64,000 nt of DNA from Thermomonas carbonis (GCF_014396975.1 NZ_CP060719.1:2204001-2268000), one strand, 5' to 3'. Shown: positions 37,529-47,199, counted from the first letter of the stretch. The notes: generated by a model from the letters alone, not told the origin. Translations and numbers: made by a program.

Positions 37529-38230
37529 TCACGCGGAGGCCGAAAACCGGTAGCCCGCGCCACGCACGGTCTGCACCATCGGATCCAGCTGGTGCGGTTC
37601 CAGGGTCTTGCGCAGGCGGCGGATATGCACGTCGACCGTGCGTTCCTCCACGTACACGCTGCCGCCCCAGACGTGGTCGAGCAGTTGCGAGCGGCTGTAC
37701 ACGCGCTCTGGATGGGTCATGAAGAAATGCAGCAGGCGGTATTCGGTGGGGCCGATGTGGACCGGGGTCGGGCCGCTGGTGGAGTCGGCGAACACACGGT
37801 GGGCGGCGCCGTCGATGCGCAGCCCGCCGACCTGCACGCTGCCGTCCTCGTCGTCGTCGCGCGAGCGGCGCAACACCGCACGGATCCGGGCCAGCAATTC
37901 GCGGGCGGAAAACGGCTTGACCACGTAGTCGTCGACCCCGGCCTCGAGCCCGCCGACGCGGTCGTTTTCCTCGCCGCGCGCGGTGAGCATGATGATCGGG
38001 ATGTCGCGGGTGAGCGCGTCCTTGCGCCAGCGCCGCGCCAGTTCCAGGCCGCTGGTGCCGGGCAGCATCCAGTCCAGCAGGATCAGGTCGGGCACGCGTT
38101 CGGCGATCGAAGCCTGTGCCTCGCGGGCGTCGCCGGCATGCGCGGGCTCGTACTCGCCCTTGCGCAGGGCGTACGCGACCATGTCGCGGATCGCGGGTTC
38201 GTCGTCGACGATCAGGATGTGCTTCTGCAT
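37529..38230 (-). CDS. phoB: phosphate regulon response regulator PhoB
   Basis: A 233-residue OmpR-family regulator. Receiver domain with Asp53 in LLDWMLPGTSG and KPFSARELLARI; C-terminal winged helix with YRLLHFFMTHPERVYSRSQLLDHVWG, YVEERTVDVHIRRLRK and the end VRGAGYRFS. I chose MQKHILIVDDE, preceded by AGGA seven bases upstream, over an extension 51 bases longer. First gene of phoB-phoR-ppk1-ppx and preceded by a Pho box, so autoregulated. Confidence 0.96.
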   Translation of the reverse strand: MQKHILIVDDEPAIRDMVAYALRKGEYEPAHAGDAREAQASIAERVPDLILLDWMLPGTSGLELARRWRKDALTRDIPIIMLTARGEENDRVGGLEAGVDDYVVKPFSARELLARIRAVLRRSRDDDEDGSVQVGGLRIDGAAHRVFADSTSGPTPVHIGPTEYRLLHFFMTHPERVYSRSQLLDHVWGGSVYVEERTVDVHIRRLRKTLEPHQLDPMVQTVRGAGYRFSASA

Positions 38231-38284
38231 GCCGGATCCTGCATGGCGGGGGAGTGCCGCGTCCTGCGGCGATCCTGCCATTAC

Positions 38285-38313
38285 ACGACGGTTTGGTGAC
38301 GGTTTGGTGACAC
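38285..38313 (-). promoter_or_regulatory. Pho box, three 11-base units upstream of phoB
   Basis: Read on the minus strand: GTGTCAC-CAAA-CCGTCAC-CAAA-CCGTCGT, i.e. three 7-base units each separated by 4 bases, 11-base period. The E. coli Pho box is two CTGTCAT-like units with the same 7+4 spacing. It ends 55 bases before the phoB start and begins three bases after the stop of the upstream M48 gene. It implies PhoB-dependent expression of phoB-phoR and, by read-through, ppk1 and ppx. Confidence 0.75.
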
Positions 38314-38315
38314 CG

Positions 38316-39971
38316 TCACCGTTCGGCCGCGGACCCGCCCGCGCGCACGCCCACGCTCAGCCGGCCGGTGGCTTCTTCGTCCTTGATGCCCTGGCGGCGC
38401 AGTTCGAGCACGGTCGGGGTGATCGCGGCGATCCGCGCCTCGATCCTGCTGCGCGCGTAGTAGTCGAGGGTGGCGCGCTTCTTCAGGTTGTTGAGCTGGA
38501 CCAGCGCCTGTTCCGGACGGCCGCCGAGGAACGCGGCCTCGGCCCAGGCCTCGCCGGCGCGGACATCGTCGCCGGCGATCTCGTTGGCGCGGGCATAGGC
38601 CTGCTGGAACAGCGGATCGCCGCTGGCGGTGGTCGACAGGGGGCGCAGCACCGCGACCGCTCGGCTGCCGGCATCGCGGTTGTTGCGCTCGGCCAGCACC
38701 CGCGCATAACTCAGTGCGAGCGCGCGATGGGTCGGCATCCGCGCCAGCAGCAATTCAAAGCGCTTGTCTGCTTGTGCCAGCTGGCCGGCGCGGGCCTCGG
38801 CCTCGGCCACCGCGACCTGCAGCCACAGGTTGCCGGGGTGGGCGGCTGCCAGCGGGGTCAGCTCCTGCAGGGCTTCGCGGCCTTGGCCGGCCTGCTGGTG
38901 GGCGATCGCCAGTCCGTAGCGGCGGGCATCGTTCAGCGGCTCCTTGCTGCGCATCTGCTGGTATTCGCGGATCGCCTGCGCGGGCGTGTCCGCGCTCAAC
39001 ACGCGCAGCCGCTCGCGCGCCCAGCCGAAGTCGCCGGTCGCCCCCTGGCCGCGCTGGCCGGCAGTGGTGGTGGCGATGCTCAGGCCGGGCGGCAGCAGTG
39101 GATTGCTGCCGGCGGTGGTCGTGCTGGCGACGGTCGGGGCCTCCAGCTTGGCGGCACGCTCGCGCGCCTCGCTGACCCGGGTCAGGGTGACCGGATGCGT
39201 CTGCAGATAGCTGGGAACCCTGGCGCGCTCGTCGCCCTGGTTCATCCGCACCACCGATTGCAGGGTCTGGAAGAAATCGGCCATCGCTTCCGGGTCGTAG
39301 CCGCTGCGCGAGAGGTTGCGGATGCCGACACGGTCGGCCTCGGCCTCGTTGTCGCGGGTGTAGTCGATCTGCCGTTGCTGCAGCAGGCCCAGCCCGGTCA
39401 TCACCGCGGCCGAAGTGGCATCACCGCTGGAATTGCCGCCGGCCTGTTGCGCTGCCACGATCGCGCCCAGCATGGCAAGCATGATCGGCAGGCTGTCGCG
39501 CTGCGCCTTCTCGGCTCCGCGCAACACGTGCTGCTGGGTGACATGGGCGATTTCGTGGGCCAGCACGCCGGCCATCTCGTCTTCGCGCTCCGCGGACAGG
39601 ATCAGGCCCGCGTTCATACCGATGTAGCCACCGAGCGTCGCAAAGGCATTGATTTGCCGGTCGCGCAGGAGGAAGAAGGTGAAGGACTGCTGGGGGCGGT
39701 CGCTGGCACCGGCCAGGCGCTGGCCGACATCGCGCAGCCAGCCGTCGAGCAATGGATCTTCGAGGACGTAGCCCTCGTGGCGCAGCTGGGCCAGCACCAT
39801 GTCGCCGTATTCGGCCTGCTTGGCCGGCGACAGCACGTTGCCGGCGGATGAACCTATGTCGGGCAGGCGGTTGTCCTGGGCGGTGGCCGCGCCGATCGCC
39901 AAGGCCAGGCCGAAGGCGAGGGCGGCGGGCAGGAGGCGGCGCGGGGCAGTGCGGTATCGGGCAATCGTCAT
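38316..39971 (-). CDS. M48 family metalloprotease, BepA-like
   Basis: A 551-residue periplasmic protein: signal peptide to about residue 31, M48 protease domain with HEIAH (139-143, zinc ligands His139 and His143) and the distal glutamate in DNEAEADRVGIRNL, then a C-terminal TPR region (about 310-540, repeats such as LPLAAAHPGNLWLQVAVAEA). This architecture is that of BepA/YfgC, which assists or degrades outer-membrane proteins such as LptD. The start MTIARYRTAP lacks a strong ribosome site. Divergent from the glutaredoxin gene. Confidence 0.9.
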   Translation of the reverse strand: MTIARYRTAPRRLLPAALAFGLALAIGAATAQDNRLPDIGSSAGNVLSPAKQAEYGDMVLAQLRHEGYVLEDPLLDGWLRDVGQRLAGASDRPQQSFTFFLLRDRQINAFATLGGYIGMNAGLILSAEREDEMAGVLAHEIAHVTQQHVLRGAEKAQRDSLPIMLAMLGAIVAAQQAGGNSSGDATSAAVMTGLGLLQQRQIDYTRDNEAEADRVGIRNLSRSGYDPEAMADFFQTLQSVVRMNQGDERARVPSYLQTHPVTLTRVSEARERAAKLEAPTVASTTTAGSNPLLPPGLSIATTTAGQRGQGATGDFGWARERLRVLSADTPAQAIREYQQMRSKEPLNDARRYGLAIAHQQAGQGREALQELTPLAAAHPGNLWLQVAVAEAEARAGQLAQADKRFELLLARMPTHRALALSYARVLAERNNRDAGSRAVAVLRPLSTTASGDPLFQQAYARANEIAGDDVRAGEAWAEAAFLGGRPEQALVQLNNLKKRATLDYYARSRIEARIAAITPTVLELRRQGIKDEEATGRLSVGVRAGGSAAER

Positions 39972-40091
39972 GGGATCAGAATGCTGCGTTCGCGTGCGAT
40001 CGGTGTGAACGGGGCTTGAGCAGCTGGAAAATACCCGCCGCTGCCCGCAGATACGACAAGATTGCAGCATCCGCGTTCCCGGAGATCGAAC

Positions 40092-40370
40092 TTGAGCGAC
40101 AACAGCCCCCCCGTGATCACCCTGTACTCCTCGGCCATCTGCCCATATTGCGTGATGGCCAAGAACTTCCTGAAGAGCAAAGGCCATGCTTGGACCGAGG
40201 TGCGGATCGACACCAATCCCGTCGCCCGCGAGGCGATGATGGCGAAGGCGCGCCGTACCAGCGTGCCGCAGATCTTCGTGGGCGATGTCCATGTCGGCGG
40301 CTATGACGACATGATGGCCCTGCATCGCGCCGGCAAGCTGGAGCCGTTGCTGGCGGGAGAAGGCGCATGA
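40092..40370 (+). CDS. grxC: glutaredoxin 3
   Basis: A 92-residue glutathione-dependent thiol oxidoreductase. Active site CPYC at residues 17-20, TSVPQIF (cis-Pro) and GGYDDMMALHRAG (glutathione contacts). The start is a TTG with GGAG seven bases upstream, giving MSDNSPPVITLYSS; no ATG is available nearby. Coupled by ATGA to the AhpD-like gene, so both may serve thiol redox balance. Confidence 0.93.
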   Translation: MSDNSPPVITLYSSAICPYCVMAKNFLKSKGHAWTEVRIDTNPVAREAMMAKARRTSVPQIFVGDVHVGGYDDMMALHRAGKLEPLLAGEGA

Positions 40371-40762
40371 GCGGCGAAGGCGGCGAACAAGATCGCGTCA
40401 AGGCCTTCACCGAGTTCCGCCAGCGCATGAATACGCGCATCCTGGCCGAGCCCAACCAGGTCGTGCGCCGCTTCTTCGCGCTGGACACGCAGACCTACCA
40501 GGCCGGCGCGCTGGACGTGAAGACCAAGGAATTGTGCGGGCTGGTGGCGTCGATGGTGCTCCGCTGCGACGACTGCATCAGTTATCACGTTGCCCAGTGC
40601 AAGGAGGCCGGCGTCAACCGCGACGAGATGTTCGAGGCGTTCTCGATCGGCCTGGTCGTCGGCGGCTCCATCGTGATCCCGCACCTGCGCCGCGCCGTCG
40701 ATTTTCTCGACACGCTGGAGCAGGGCGAAGCCACATCACCGGCCCCGCACGACCACGGTTGA
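40367..40762 (+). CDS. carboxymuconolactone decarboxylase (AhpD-like) family protein
   Basis: A 131-residue all-helical protein of the CMD/AhpD family. The CxxC of the AhpD-type peroxidase subgroup is present in LRCDDCISYHV (Cys67 and Cys70) with the nearby His, pointing to a disulfide-reductase or peroxidase role rather than decarboxylation. Translationally coupled to grxC, which could supply electrons. The peroxide substrate is not known. Confidence 0.85.
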   Translation: MSGEGGEQDRVKAFTEFRQRMNTRILAEPNQVVRRFFALDTQTYQAGALDVKTKELCGLVASMVLRCDDCISYHVAQCKEAGVNRDEMFEAFSIGLVVGGSIVIPHLRRAVDFLDTLEQGEATSPAPHDHG

Positions 40763-40901
40763 ACGCAGGCAGCCGGCCTGCGACCAAGGTCGGATGCCGG
40801 GGAAGGCGGCCACTTCGGGCATAATTGCGCCTGAAACCTTCTCGCGTTTCCCGCGCGGCCATGCCGCCGCGCGCTCCCCCTGCCCTGGAGCAAACACTGC
40901 A

Positions 40902-41909
40902 ATGACTCAGACCATCACGGTCATCCGTGGCGATGGCATCGGCCCGGAAATCATGGATGCCACCCTGCACGTGCTCGACGCGATGCAACTGGGCCTGTCC
41001 TACGAATTCGCCGATGCCGGCCTGGCCGCCCTGGAAAAGCACGGCGAATTGCTGCCGGCATCGACCATGGATTCCATCCGCAAGCACCGCATCGCATTGA
41101 AGTCGCCGCTGACCACGCCGGTCGGCGAGGGCTTCAGCTCGATCAACGTCGAGCTGCGCAAGCGCTTCGACCTGTACGCCAACGTGCGCCCGGCCAAGAG
41201 CTTCCCGAACACCAAGTCGCGGTTCCCGTCCGGTGTCGACCTGATCACCGTGCGCGAGAACACCGAGGGTGCCTACATCGGCGAGGGTCAGTCGGTCTCC
41301 GAAGATGGCGAAACCGCTGTGCTTACCCAGAAGATCACCCGCAAGGGTTCCGAGCGCATCGTCCGCTATGCCTTCGAGCTGGCCCGCAAGACCGGCCGCA
41401 AGAAAGTCACCGTGGTGCACAAGGCCAACATCCTGAAGTCGACCTCGGGCCTTTTCCTCAAGACCGCGCGCGAAGTGGCGCAGTTGTACCCCGACATCCA
41501 GTGCAACGAGATGATCGTCGACAACACCTGCATGCAGTTGGTGATGAAGCCGGAGCAGTTCGACATCATCGTCACCACCAACCTGTTCGGCGACATCATT
41601 TCCGACCTGTGCGCCGGCCTGGTCGGTGGTCTGGGTCTGGCCCCCGGCGCGAACATCGGCACCGAGGCGGCGATCTTCGAGGCCGTGCACGGTTCCGCGC
41701 CGGACATCGCCGGCAAGGGCATCGCCAATCCCTGCGCGTTGCTGCTGGGCGCGGCGCAGATGCTCGACCATCTAGCGCTGCCTGAGCAGGCCGAGCGCCT
41801 GCGTGCCGCGATCATCGGAACGCTGGAAGCCAAGGATTCGCTGACCCCGGATCTGGGTGGCGAGGGCAACACGATGTCGTTTGCCAAGGCGATCGCCACG
41901 CGGCTGTGA
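40902..41909 (+). CDS. isocitrate/isopropylmalate dehydrogenase family protein, NAD-type isocitrate dehydrogenase
   Basis: A 335-residue beta-decarboxylating dehydrogenase. It oxidises a 2-hydroxy acid, most likely isocitrate to 2-oxoglutarate in the citric acid cycle. Motifs: GDGIGPEIMDATLHVL, LRKRFDLYANVRPAKSFP, ENTEGAYIGEGQ, metal-binding FGDIISDLCAGLVGGLGLAPGANIG and HGSAPDIAGKGIANPCA. Length and wording fit the NAD-dependent, single-chain IDH of xanthomonads; isopropylmalate or homoisocitrate dehydrogenase is the alternative. Ribosome site GGAG lies 13 bases upstream. A bidirectional terminator follows. Confidence 0.9.
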   Translation: MTQTITVIRGDGIGPEIMDATLHVLDAMQLGLSYEFADAGLAALEKHGELLPASTMDSIRKHRIALKSPLTTPVGEGFSSINVELRKRFDLYANVRPAKSFPNTKSRFPSGVDLITVRENTEGAYIGEGQSVSEDGETAVLTQKITRKGSERIVRYAFELARKTGRKKVTVVHKANILKSTSGLFLKTAREVAQLYPDIQCNEMIVDNTCMQLVMKPEQFDIIVTTNLFGDIISDLCAGLVGGLGLAPGANIGTEAAIFEAVHGSAPDIAGKGIANPCALLLGAAQMLDHLALPEQAERLRAAIIGTLEAKDSLTPDLGGEGNTMSFAKAIATRL

Positions 41910-41967
41910 CGGGCGCGACGTAGATGGCGGGATTGCCCGGCAGTCTCGTCATCAGTGGTTCCAAAAC

Positions 41968-41997
41968 GAAAAAGGGCACCTCGCGGTGCCCTTTTTC
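41968..41997. terminator. bidirectional terminator between the IDH and Bax-inhibitor genes
   Basis: Stem GAAAAAGGGCACC with its complement around a TCGC loop: T-rich on both strands after the stem. It lies between two convergent stop codons 105 bases apart. Confidence 0.88.
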
Positions 41998-42014
41998 TTT
42001 CATCGCAACGAAGG

Positions 42015-42785
42015 TCAGTTGCGCGACTGCAGCTTGCTCAGCAGGCGCAGCATCTCCAGGTACAGCCAGATCAGTGTAACCAGCAGGCCGAATGCGGCGT
42101 ACCACTCCATGTACTTCGGTGCGCCCTGCTCGACGCCGGTCTCGATGAAATCGAAATCCAGCACCAGGTTAAGTGCCGCGATCACCACCACGAAGCCGGA
42201 AAACGCGATGCCCATCAGGCTGCTTTCGTGGATAAAGCCCATGCCATCGAAGCCGAACAGGCGCATGCCGATGTTGACCAGGTAAAGCAGGGCGATGCCG
42301 CCGGTGGCCGCGACCACGCCCAGCTTGAAGTTCTCGGTCGCCTTGATCAGGCCGCTGCGATACGCCATCAGCAGGGCGGCCAGGGTACCGAAGGTCAGGC
42401 CGACCGCCTGCATGACGATCCCAGGGAAGCGCAGTTCGAACATCGCCGACACCGCGCCGAGGAACAGGCCTTCCAGCACCGCATACAGTGGAGCGGTGTA
42501 CATCGCCCACTCTTTCTTGAACACCGTGACCAGCGCCACCACGAAGCCGCCGATCGCGCCGCCCCAGACATAGGGCATCACCGCACCGGGATTGCCCGCG
42601 GCCATCGCTGTGGAGAACTGCGACCAGGTGAACAACGCGCCGGCCAAGGTGATCACCAGCAAGAGCGCGGTCTTGTTGACCGTACCATTGATGCTCATCG
42701 CACCGGCATCGTTGCGGACCAAAGTGCCGCTGCCGAGGTCGAGGAACGTGTTGTCCTTGAGGGCCGGATTGCCGCTGCGCATCAT
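42015..42785 (-). CDS. Bax inhibitor-1/YccA family membrane protein
   Basis: A 256-residue protein with seven hydrophobic helices after a polar N-terminal of about 30 residues (NKTALLLVITLAGALFTW as the first helix). It belongs to the Bax-inhibitor-1/TMBIM superfamily, members of which are calcium leak channels or FtsH-associated proteins (YccA). The pattern GFIHESSLMGIAFSGFVVVIAALNLVLDFDFIE holds the conserved acidic pair near the C-terminus. Two tandem ATGs (MMRSGNP) are possible starts. Alone on its strand. Confidence 0.88.
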   Translation of the reverse strand: MMRSGNPALKDNTFLDLGSGTLVRNDAGAMSINGTVNKTALLLVITLAGALFTWSQFSTAMAAGNPGAVMPYVWGGAIGGFVVALVTVFKKEWAMYTAPLYAVLEGLFLGAVSAMFELRFPGIVMQAVGLTFGTLAALLMAYRSGLIKATENFKLGVVAATGGIALLYLVNIGMRLFGFDGMGFIHESSLMGIAFSGFVVVIAALNLVLDFDFIETGVEQGAPKYMEWYAAFGLLVTLIWLYLEMLRLLSKLQSRN

Positions 42786-42878
42786 GTCGTCGATTCCCGT
42801 GTGAGCGCGGCTCTCGCCGCTCGCGCAGAGCATAACGCGACTGGTATACGTTTTGCCGACAGTTGGGCTGTCTCTGGT

Positions 42879-42963
42879 TGGTGCGAAAGAGGGGACTCGA
42901 ACCCCTACGCCTTGCGGCACTGGTACCTAAAACCAGGGCGTCTGCCAATTCCGCCACTTTCGC
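42879..42963 (-). tRNA. tRNA-Leu (anticodon UAG)
   Basis: Acceptor GCGAAAG pairs with CTTTCGC; anticodon stem CTGGT/ACCAG with loop TTTAGGT; T-loop GGTTCGAGT; long variable arm typical of Leu; encoded ACCA end. Opposite strand to the following tRNA cluster. Confidence 0.96.
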
Positions 42964-43032
42964 GCCGGCGCATTGTAGCGGCGACCGGCACCGGCCAGTA
43001 GCCGTGCTGATTCGCTTCCGCGGCGTCGTGCG

Positions 43033-43061
43033 TTGACACTGCGCGCCCGGGGCCGGACAAT
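43033..43061 (+). promoter_or_regulatory. sigma-70 type promoter for the Pro-Arg-His tRNA genes
   Basis: Consensus TTGACA, 17-base spacer, then GACAAT, about 67 bases before the tRNA-Pro gene. A perfect -35 element is unusual in this GC-rich sequence. Confidence 0.65.
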
Positions 43062-43127
43062 ACGCGGCTGTTTCGTCGTACTGGTGTGTGCGGGAAGCTG
43101 CGAAGGCACCAGGTCGGGTTCCGTCGG

Positions 43128-43204
43128 CGGGGTATAGCGCAGTCTGGTAGCGCGCCTGCTTTGGGAGCAGGATGTCGGGGGTTCGAATCCCTCTACCCCG
43201 ACCA
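43128..43204 (+). tRNA. tRNA-Pro (anticodon UGG)
   Basis: Acceptor CGGGGTA/TACCCCG, anticodon stem CCTGC/GCAGG around TTTGGGA, T-arm GGGTTCGAATCCC, encoded ACCA end. First of a plus-strand cluster of four tRNA genes. Confidence 0.97.
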
Positions 43205-43254
43205 CTCCGGCGCGGCATTCTGGCAGTGGAGTTCGATGCGACAATCCGGAACGA

Positions 43255-43331
43255 GCGCCCGTAGCTCAACCGGATAGAGCACCGGCCTTCTAAGCCGGCG
43301 GTTGCAGGTTCGATTCCTGCCGGGCGCGCCA
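43255..43331 (+). tRNA. tRNA-Arg (anticodon UCU)
   Basis: Acceptor GCGCCCG/CGGGCGC, anticodon stem CCGGC/GCCGG around CTTCTAA, T-arm with GGTTCGATTCC, encoded CCA. Second of the cluster. Confidence 0.97.
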
Positions 43332-43366
43332 ATGTGGTGGATGTTTCGTTCCAGTCAAGCAACTTT

Positions 43367-43444
<78 letters not shown>

Positions 43445-43466
43445 ATGTTGAAGTGATGCGACGCGG

Positions 43467-43496
43467 TTGCGCTGGCATCCCTGCAAACGCTACAAT
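43467..43496 (+). promoter_or_regulatory. promoter-like element for tRNA-Lys
   Basis: TTGCGC, 18-base spacer, TACAAT, ten bases before the tRNA-Lys gene. It suggests that tRNA-Lys has its own promoter in addition to read-through. Confidence 0.5.
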
Positions 43497-43505
43497 TTTT
43501 GTTCG

Positions 43506-43581
43506 GGGCCGTTAGCTCAGTTGGTAGAGCAGTTGACTCTTAATCAATAGGTCCAAGGTTCGAATCCTTGACGGCCCACCA
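43506..43581 (+). tRNA. tRNA-Lys (anticodon CUU)
   Basis: Acceptor GGGCCGT/ACGGCCC, anticodon loop CTCTTAA, T-arm AAGGTTCGAATCCTT, encoded ACCA. Last tRNA of the cluster, followed by a terminator. Confidence 0.97.
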
Positions 43582-43589
43582 AGTCCCAC

Positions 43590-43620
43590 AAACGCCCGGC
43601 TTGCCGGGCGTTTGCTTTTT
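43590..43620 (+). terminator. intrinsic terminator of the tRNA cluster
   Basis: AAACGCCCGGC, TT loop and GCCGGGCGTTT, then GCTTTTT, nine bases after the tRNA-Lys 3' end. Confidence 0.88.
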
Positions 43621-43781
43621 GGCTCACGAGATCCCCGGCTTGCCAGCGAATCCCGAAACGGGTGGCGGGATGCCGGCGGATCGGCCAAACTAGCGCGTTC
43701 CGCCGGGCACTTAGCTCGGCATCCGTCCAACCCCTTACGCGCAACCGGGTTCGCGCGAACCCGTGCAGGAGTCATCGCATC

Positions 43782-45074
43782 ATGCAAGTCTCGGTCGAAT
43801 CCACCGGCAACCTCGAGCGCCGCGTCATCCTCAGCCTGCCTGCGGGCGATGTCGACACCCAGGTCGGCGGCCGCCTGCGCGAGATCGCGCGTACCGTGCG
43901 CATCAAGGGTTTCCGCCCCGGCAAGGTGCCGACCAAGGTCGTCGAGCAACGCTACGGCGGCCAGGTTCGCGCCGAGATCGTCGACGGCCTGCTGCGCCAG
44001 GGCATGGACCAGGCCGTGCGCGAGAACGAATTGCGCATCGCCGGGGCCCCGCAGATCAGCCAGGACGTCGAGGCCGGCGAGGGCGAGCTGAAGTACGTCG
44101 CTTCGCTGGAGCTGGTGCCGGAGTTCGGTGACCTCGACATGACCAAGCTCGAAGTCGTCCGCAACACCTCGGAAGTCACCGATGCCGACATCGAGCGCAT
44201 GCTCGAGAACCTGCGCCAGCAGCGCGCCAGCTGGAGCAAGGTCGAGCGCGCTGCCAAGACCGGCGACATGGCCAACCTGGAAACCGCCAGCATCCTCGAC
44301 GGAGCGCGCATGCCGGCCGAAGGCTTCGAGAAGACCAGCACCGTGCTGGGCTCCGGTGCGATGTATCCGGAAGTCGAGGCCGCCATCGCGGGGATGCAGC
44401 CGGGCGAGGAAAAGACCATCGACGTGACCCTGCCGGCGGACTGGCACATGCCGCAATTCGCCGGCAAGACCGTCACCTCCACGTTCAAGCTGATCGACAT
44501 CGCCGAGCAGGTGCTGCCGGAGGTCGATGCCGCGTTCATCCGCAGCTTCGGCGTGAAGAGCGGCGACCTCGAGCAATTCAAGGCCGAGATCCGCAGCAAC
44601 CTGGAGCGCGAGCTCAAGGGCGCATTGATGAATCGCCTGCGTCGCGAAGTCGGCGAGCAGCTGATCGCCGCCTACGCCGACATCGAACTGCCGCCGCGCC
44701 TGGTCGAGAACGAGGCACGCGTGCTGCTCGCCAATGCCACCGAGCAGGCGCGTCGCCAAGGTCAGCAGATCGGTGCCGGCATCGAGGCGTTCCAGGATGC
44801 AGGCCGCAAGCGCGTGCTGGTCGCCCTGCTGGTCGGCGAGGTCGCTCGCCGCAACGAACTGCGTCTCGAGCAGTCCAGGCTGAACGAAACCATGCGCCTG
44901 ATCGCCTCGACCTACGAACAGCCGGAACAGGTCATTGCGTTGTACCGCAACGATCCCCAGTTGATGCAGGGCCTGCAGAACCGCGTGATGGAAGAGCAGG
45001 TGATCGACTGGATCGCCGAGCGCGCCCAGCACACCGAACAGGCGATCGGCTTTCAGGAAGCGATCGGCCAGTAA
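43782..45074 (+). CDS. tig: trigger factor
   Basis: A ribosome-bound chaperone and peptidyl-prolyl isomerase for nascent chains. The N-terminal ribosome-binding segment shows GFRPGKVP (residues about 42-49, the conserved signature); a PPIase (FKBP-like) domain spans about 150-245 and the C-terminal helical chaperone domain the rest, 430 residues in all. AGGAG lies 12 bases before the ATG. First of the tig-clpP-clpX-lon order common in proteobacteria. Confidence 0.96.
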   Translation: MQVSVESTGNLERRVILSLPAGDVDTQVGGRLREIARTVRIKGFRPGKVPTKVVEQRYGGQVRAEIVDGLLRQGMDQAVRENELRIAGAPQISQDVEAGEGELKYVASLELVPEFGDLDMTKLEVVRNTSEVTDADIERMLENLRQQRASWSKVERAAKTGDMANLETASILDGARMPAEGFEKTSTVLGSGAMYPEVEAAIAGMQPGEEKTIDVTLPADWHMPQFAGKTVTSTFKLIDIAEQVLPEVDAAFIRSFGVKSGDLEQFKAEIRSNLERELKGALMNRLRREVGEQLIAAYADIELPPRLVENEARVLLANATEQARRQGQQIGAGIEAFQDAGRKRVLVALLVGEVARRNELRLEQSRLNETMRLIASTYEQPEQVIALYRNDPQLMQGLQNRVMEEQVIDWIAERAQHTEQAIGFQEAIGQ

Positions 45075-45105
45075 ACCGCACTCCCCCAGCTTCAAGCGAG
45101 AACCC

Positions 45106-45729
45106 ATGGACCCGATCAAAGCCCTCAACCTCGTGCCGATGGTGGTCGAACAGACCAGTCGCGGCGAGCGCGCGTACGACATCTATTCGCGCCTGCTGAA
45201 GGAGCGGGTGATCTTCCTGGTCGGCGGCATCGACGATCACGTCGCCAACGTGGTCGTCGCGCAGATGCTGTTCCTCGAGGCCGAGAACCCCGAGAAGGAC
45301 ATCAGCCTGTACATCAACTCGCCGGGCGGCATCGTCACCGCGGGCATGGCGATCTACGACACCATGCAGTACATCAAGCCGGACGTGAGCACGATCTGCG
45401 TGGGCCAGGCCTGTTCGATGGGCGCGGTGCTGCTGGCGGCGGGTTCGTCCGGGAAGCGTTATGCATTGCCGAACTCGCGGGTGATGATCCACCAGCCGCT
45501 CGGCGGCGCCCAGGGCCAGGCCACCGACATCGACATCCAGGCCCGCGAGATACTGTCGATGCGCCAGCGTCTGAACGAGATCCTGGCCCATCACACCGGC
45601 CAGCCGATCGACACCATCGCTCGCGACACCGAGCGCGACAACTTCAAGTCCGCCGAGGCCGCCCGCGAATACGGCTTGGTCGACGAGGTGCTGGTGCGTC
45701 GCCCGGACGAATCGATCCAGGCCGGCTGA
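45106..45729 (+). CDS. clpP: ATP-dependent Clp protease proteolytic subunit
   Basis: A 207-residue serine peptidase that forms the tetradecameric ClpP barrel and degrades proteins fed by ClpX or ClpA. Catalytic Ser104 is in [10 protein letters not shown] and His129 in [11 protein letters not shown]; the Asp lies in [11 protein letters not shown] nearer the C-terminus. Follows tig by 31 bases and precedes clpX, its unfoldase partner. Confidence 0.97.
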   Translation: MDPIKALNLVPMVVEQTSRGERAYDIYSRLLKERVIFLVGGIDDHVANVVVAQMLFLEAENPEKDISLYINSPGGIVTAGMAIYDTMQYIKPDVSTICVGQACSMGAVLLAAGSSGKRYALPNSRVMIHQPLGGAQGQATDIDIQAREILSMRQRLNEILAHHTGQPIDTIARDTERDNFKSAEAAREYGLVDEVLVRRPDESIQAG

Positions 45730-45866
45730 GGCCACGAAGGGGTGGCTTGGCTGCCCCGCAAAGCGCGTACTGGAGCCATTCCAGGCGAATTCAGGCCCTG
45801 CTTGGCCCGGCGGGGGCGTATGGTATCCTCGGGCCGAAGCCGCGTAGCGCGGCGAGTGAGCAACGA

Positions 45867-47156
45867 ATGAGCGAAGACCGTCAGGGACGCACCACCGGCG
45901 ACAGCACCAAGATCCTGTACTGCTCCTTCTGCGGAAAGAGCCAGCACGAGGTACGCAAGCTGATCGCGGGGCCGAGTGTGTTCATCTGCGACGAGTGCGT
46001 CGAGCTCTGCAACGACATCATTCGCGAGGAGTTGGAGGAGAAGGCGCAGTCCACGCGCAGCTCCCTGCCGAAGCCGCGCGAGATCCTCGAGGTCCTCGAC
46101 CAGTACGTGATCGGCCAGCAGCGAGCGAAGAAGACTCTCGCCGTGGCGGTCTACAACCACTACAAGCGCATCGAGAGCCGGCAGAAGTCGGACGATATCG
46201 AGCTGGCAAAATCCAACATCCTGCTGGTGGGCCCGACCGGGTCGGGAAAGACGCTGCTCGCGGAAACGCTGGCGCGCATGCTCAACGTGCCGTTCACCAT
46301 GGCCGATGCGACCACGCTGACCGAAGCGGGCTACGTCGGCGAGGACGTGGAAAACATCATCCAGAAGCTGCTGCAGAAGTGCGACTACGATGTCGAAAAA
46401 GCGCAGCAGGGCATCGTCTACATCGACGAAATCGACAAGATCAGCCGCAAGTCCGAGAACCCGTCGATTACTCGTGACGTGTCCGGCGAAGGCGTGCAGC
46501 AGGCGCTGTTGAAGCTGATCGAGGGCACCGTCGCCAGTGTGCCGCCACAGGGTGGGCGCAAGCATCCGCAGCAGGAATTCCTTCAGGTCGATACCCGCAA
46601 CATCCTGTTCATCGTTGGCGGGGCATTCGCCGGCCTGGACAAGGTGATCCAGCAGCGCAGCAGCGAAGCCGGCGGCATCGGGTTCGGCGCCAAGGTCAAG
46701 AGCGTGGAGCGCAAGGCCGACATCGGCCAGGTACTTGCGCAGGTCGAACCGGAAGACCTGATCAAGTACGGGCTGATTCCGGAGTTCGTTGGCCGCCTGC
46801 CGGTAGTCGCGACGCTGGAAGAGCTCGATGAGCCGGCGCTGATGAAGATCCTCACCGAGCCGAAGAACGCGATCACCAAGCAGTTCAGGAAACTGTTCGA
46901 GATGGAAGGCGTTGAACTGGAAATCCGCCCCGATGCGCTTGCCGCGATCGCCAAGCGGGCGCTCAAGCGCAAGACCGGTGCGCGCGGCTTGCGCACCATC
47001 GTCGAGTCGGTGCTGCTCGACACGATGTACGACCTGCCGTCGCTGGAAAACGTCAGCAAGGTGGTGGTCGACGAATCGGTGATCGAACACAAGTCCGAGC
47101 CGTACCTGATCTACCAAAGCGTGCCGGCACCGGCCAAGGCCGCCTCCGCGGACTGA
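45867..47156 (+). CDS. clpX: ATP-dependent Clp protease ATP-binding subunit ClpX
   Basis: A 429-residue AAA+ unfoldase that recognises tagged proteins and feeds them to ClpP. The N-terminal zinc-binding domain has [10 protein letters not shown] and [10 protein letters not shown]; Walker A is [15 protein letters not shown], Walker [11 protein letters not shown], sensor/pore stretches [14 protein letters not shown] and the ClpP-contact loop with IGFGAK (IGF). A 137-base gap separates it from clpP; within it TTGGCC (45802-45807) and TATCCT (45824-45829), 16 bases apart, could be a separate promoter. The ribosome site is weak. Confidence 0.97.
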   Translation: MSEDRQGRTTGDSTKILYCSFCGKSQHEVRKLIAGPSVFICDECVELCNDIIREELEEKAQSTRSSLPKPREILEVLDQYVIGQQRAKKTLAVAVYNHYKRIESRQKSDDIELAKSNILLVGPTGSGKTLLAETLARMLNVPFTMADATTLTEAGYVGEDVENIIQKLLQKCDYDVEKAQQGIVYIDEIDKISRKSENPSITRDVSGEGVQQALLKLIEGTVASVPPQGGRKHPQQEFLQVDTRNILFIVGGAFAGLDKVIQQRSSEAGGIGFGAKVKSVERKADIGQVLAQVEPEDLIKYGLIPEFVGRLPVVATLEELDEPALMKILTEPKNAITKQFRKLFEMEGVELEIRPDALAAIAKRALKRKTGARGLRTIVESVLLDTMYDLPSLENVSKVVVDESVIEHKSEPYLIYQSVPAPAKAASAD

Positions 47157-47175
47157 CAGGCCCTTGGCGTGTGAA

Positions 47176-47199
47176 GGAGGCCGCCGCGAGGCGGCCTTC
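47176..47199 (+). terminator. hairpin after clpX, possible terminator
   Basis: Stem AGGCCGCC/GGCGGCCT with GCGA tetraloop, 20 bases after the clpX stop; only TCCTGTTT follows, so termination is likely partial. Confidence 0.5.
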
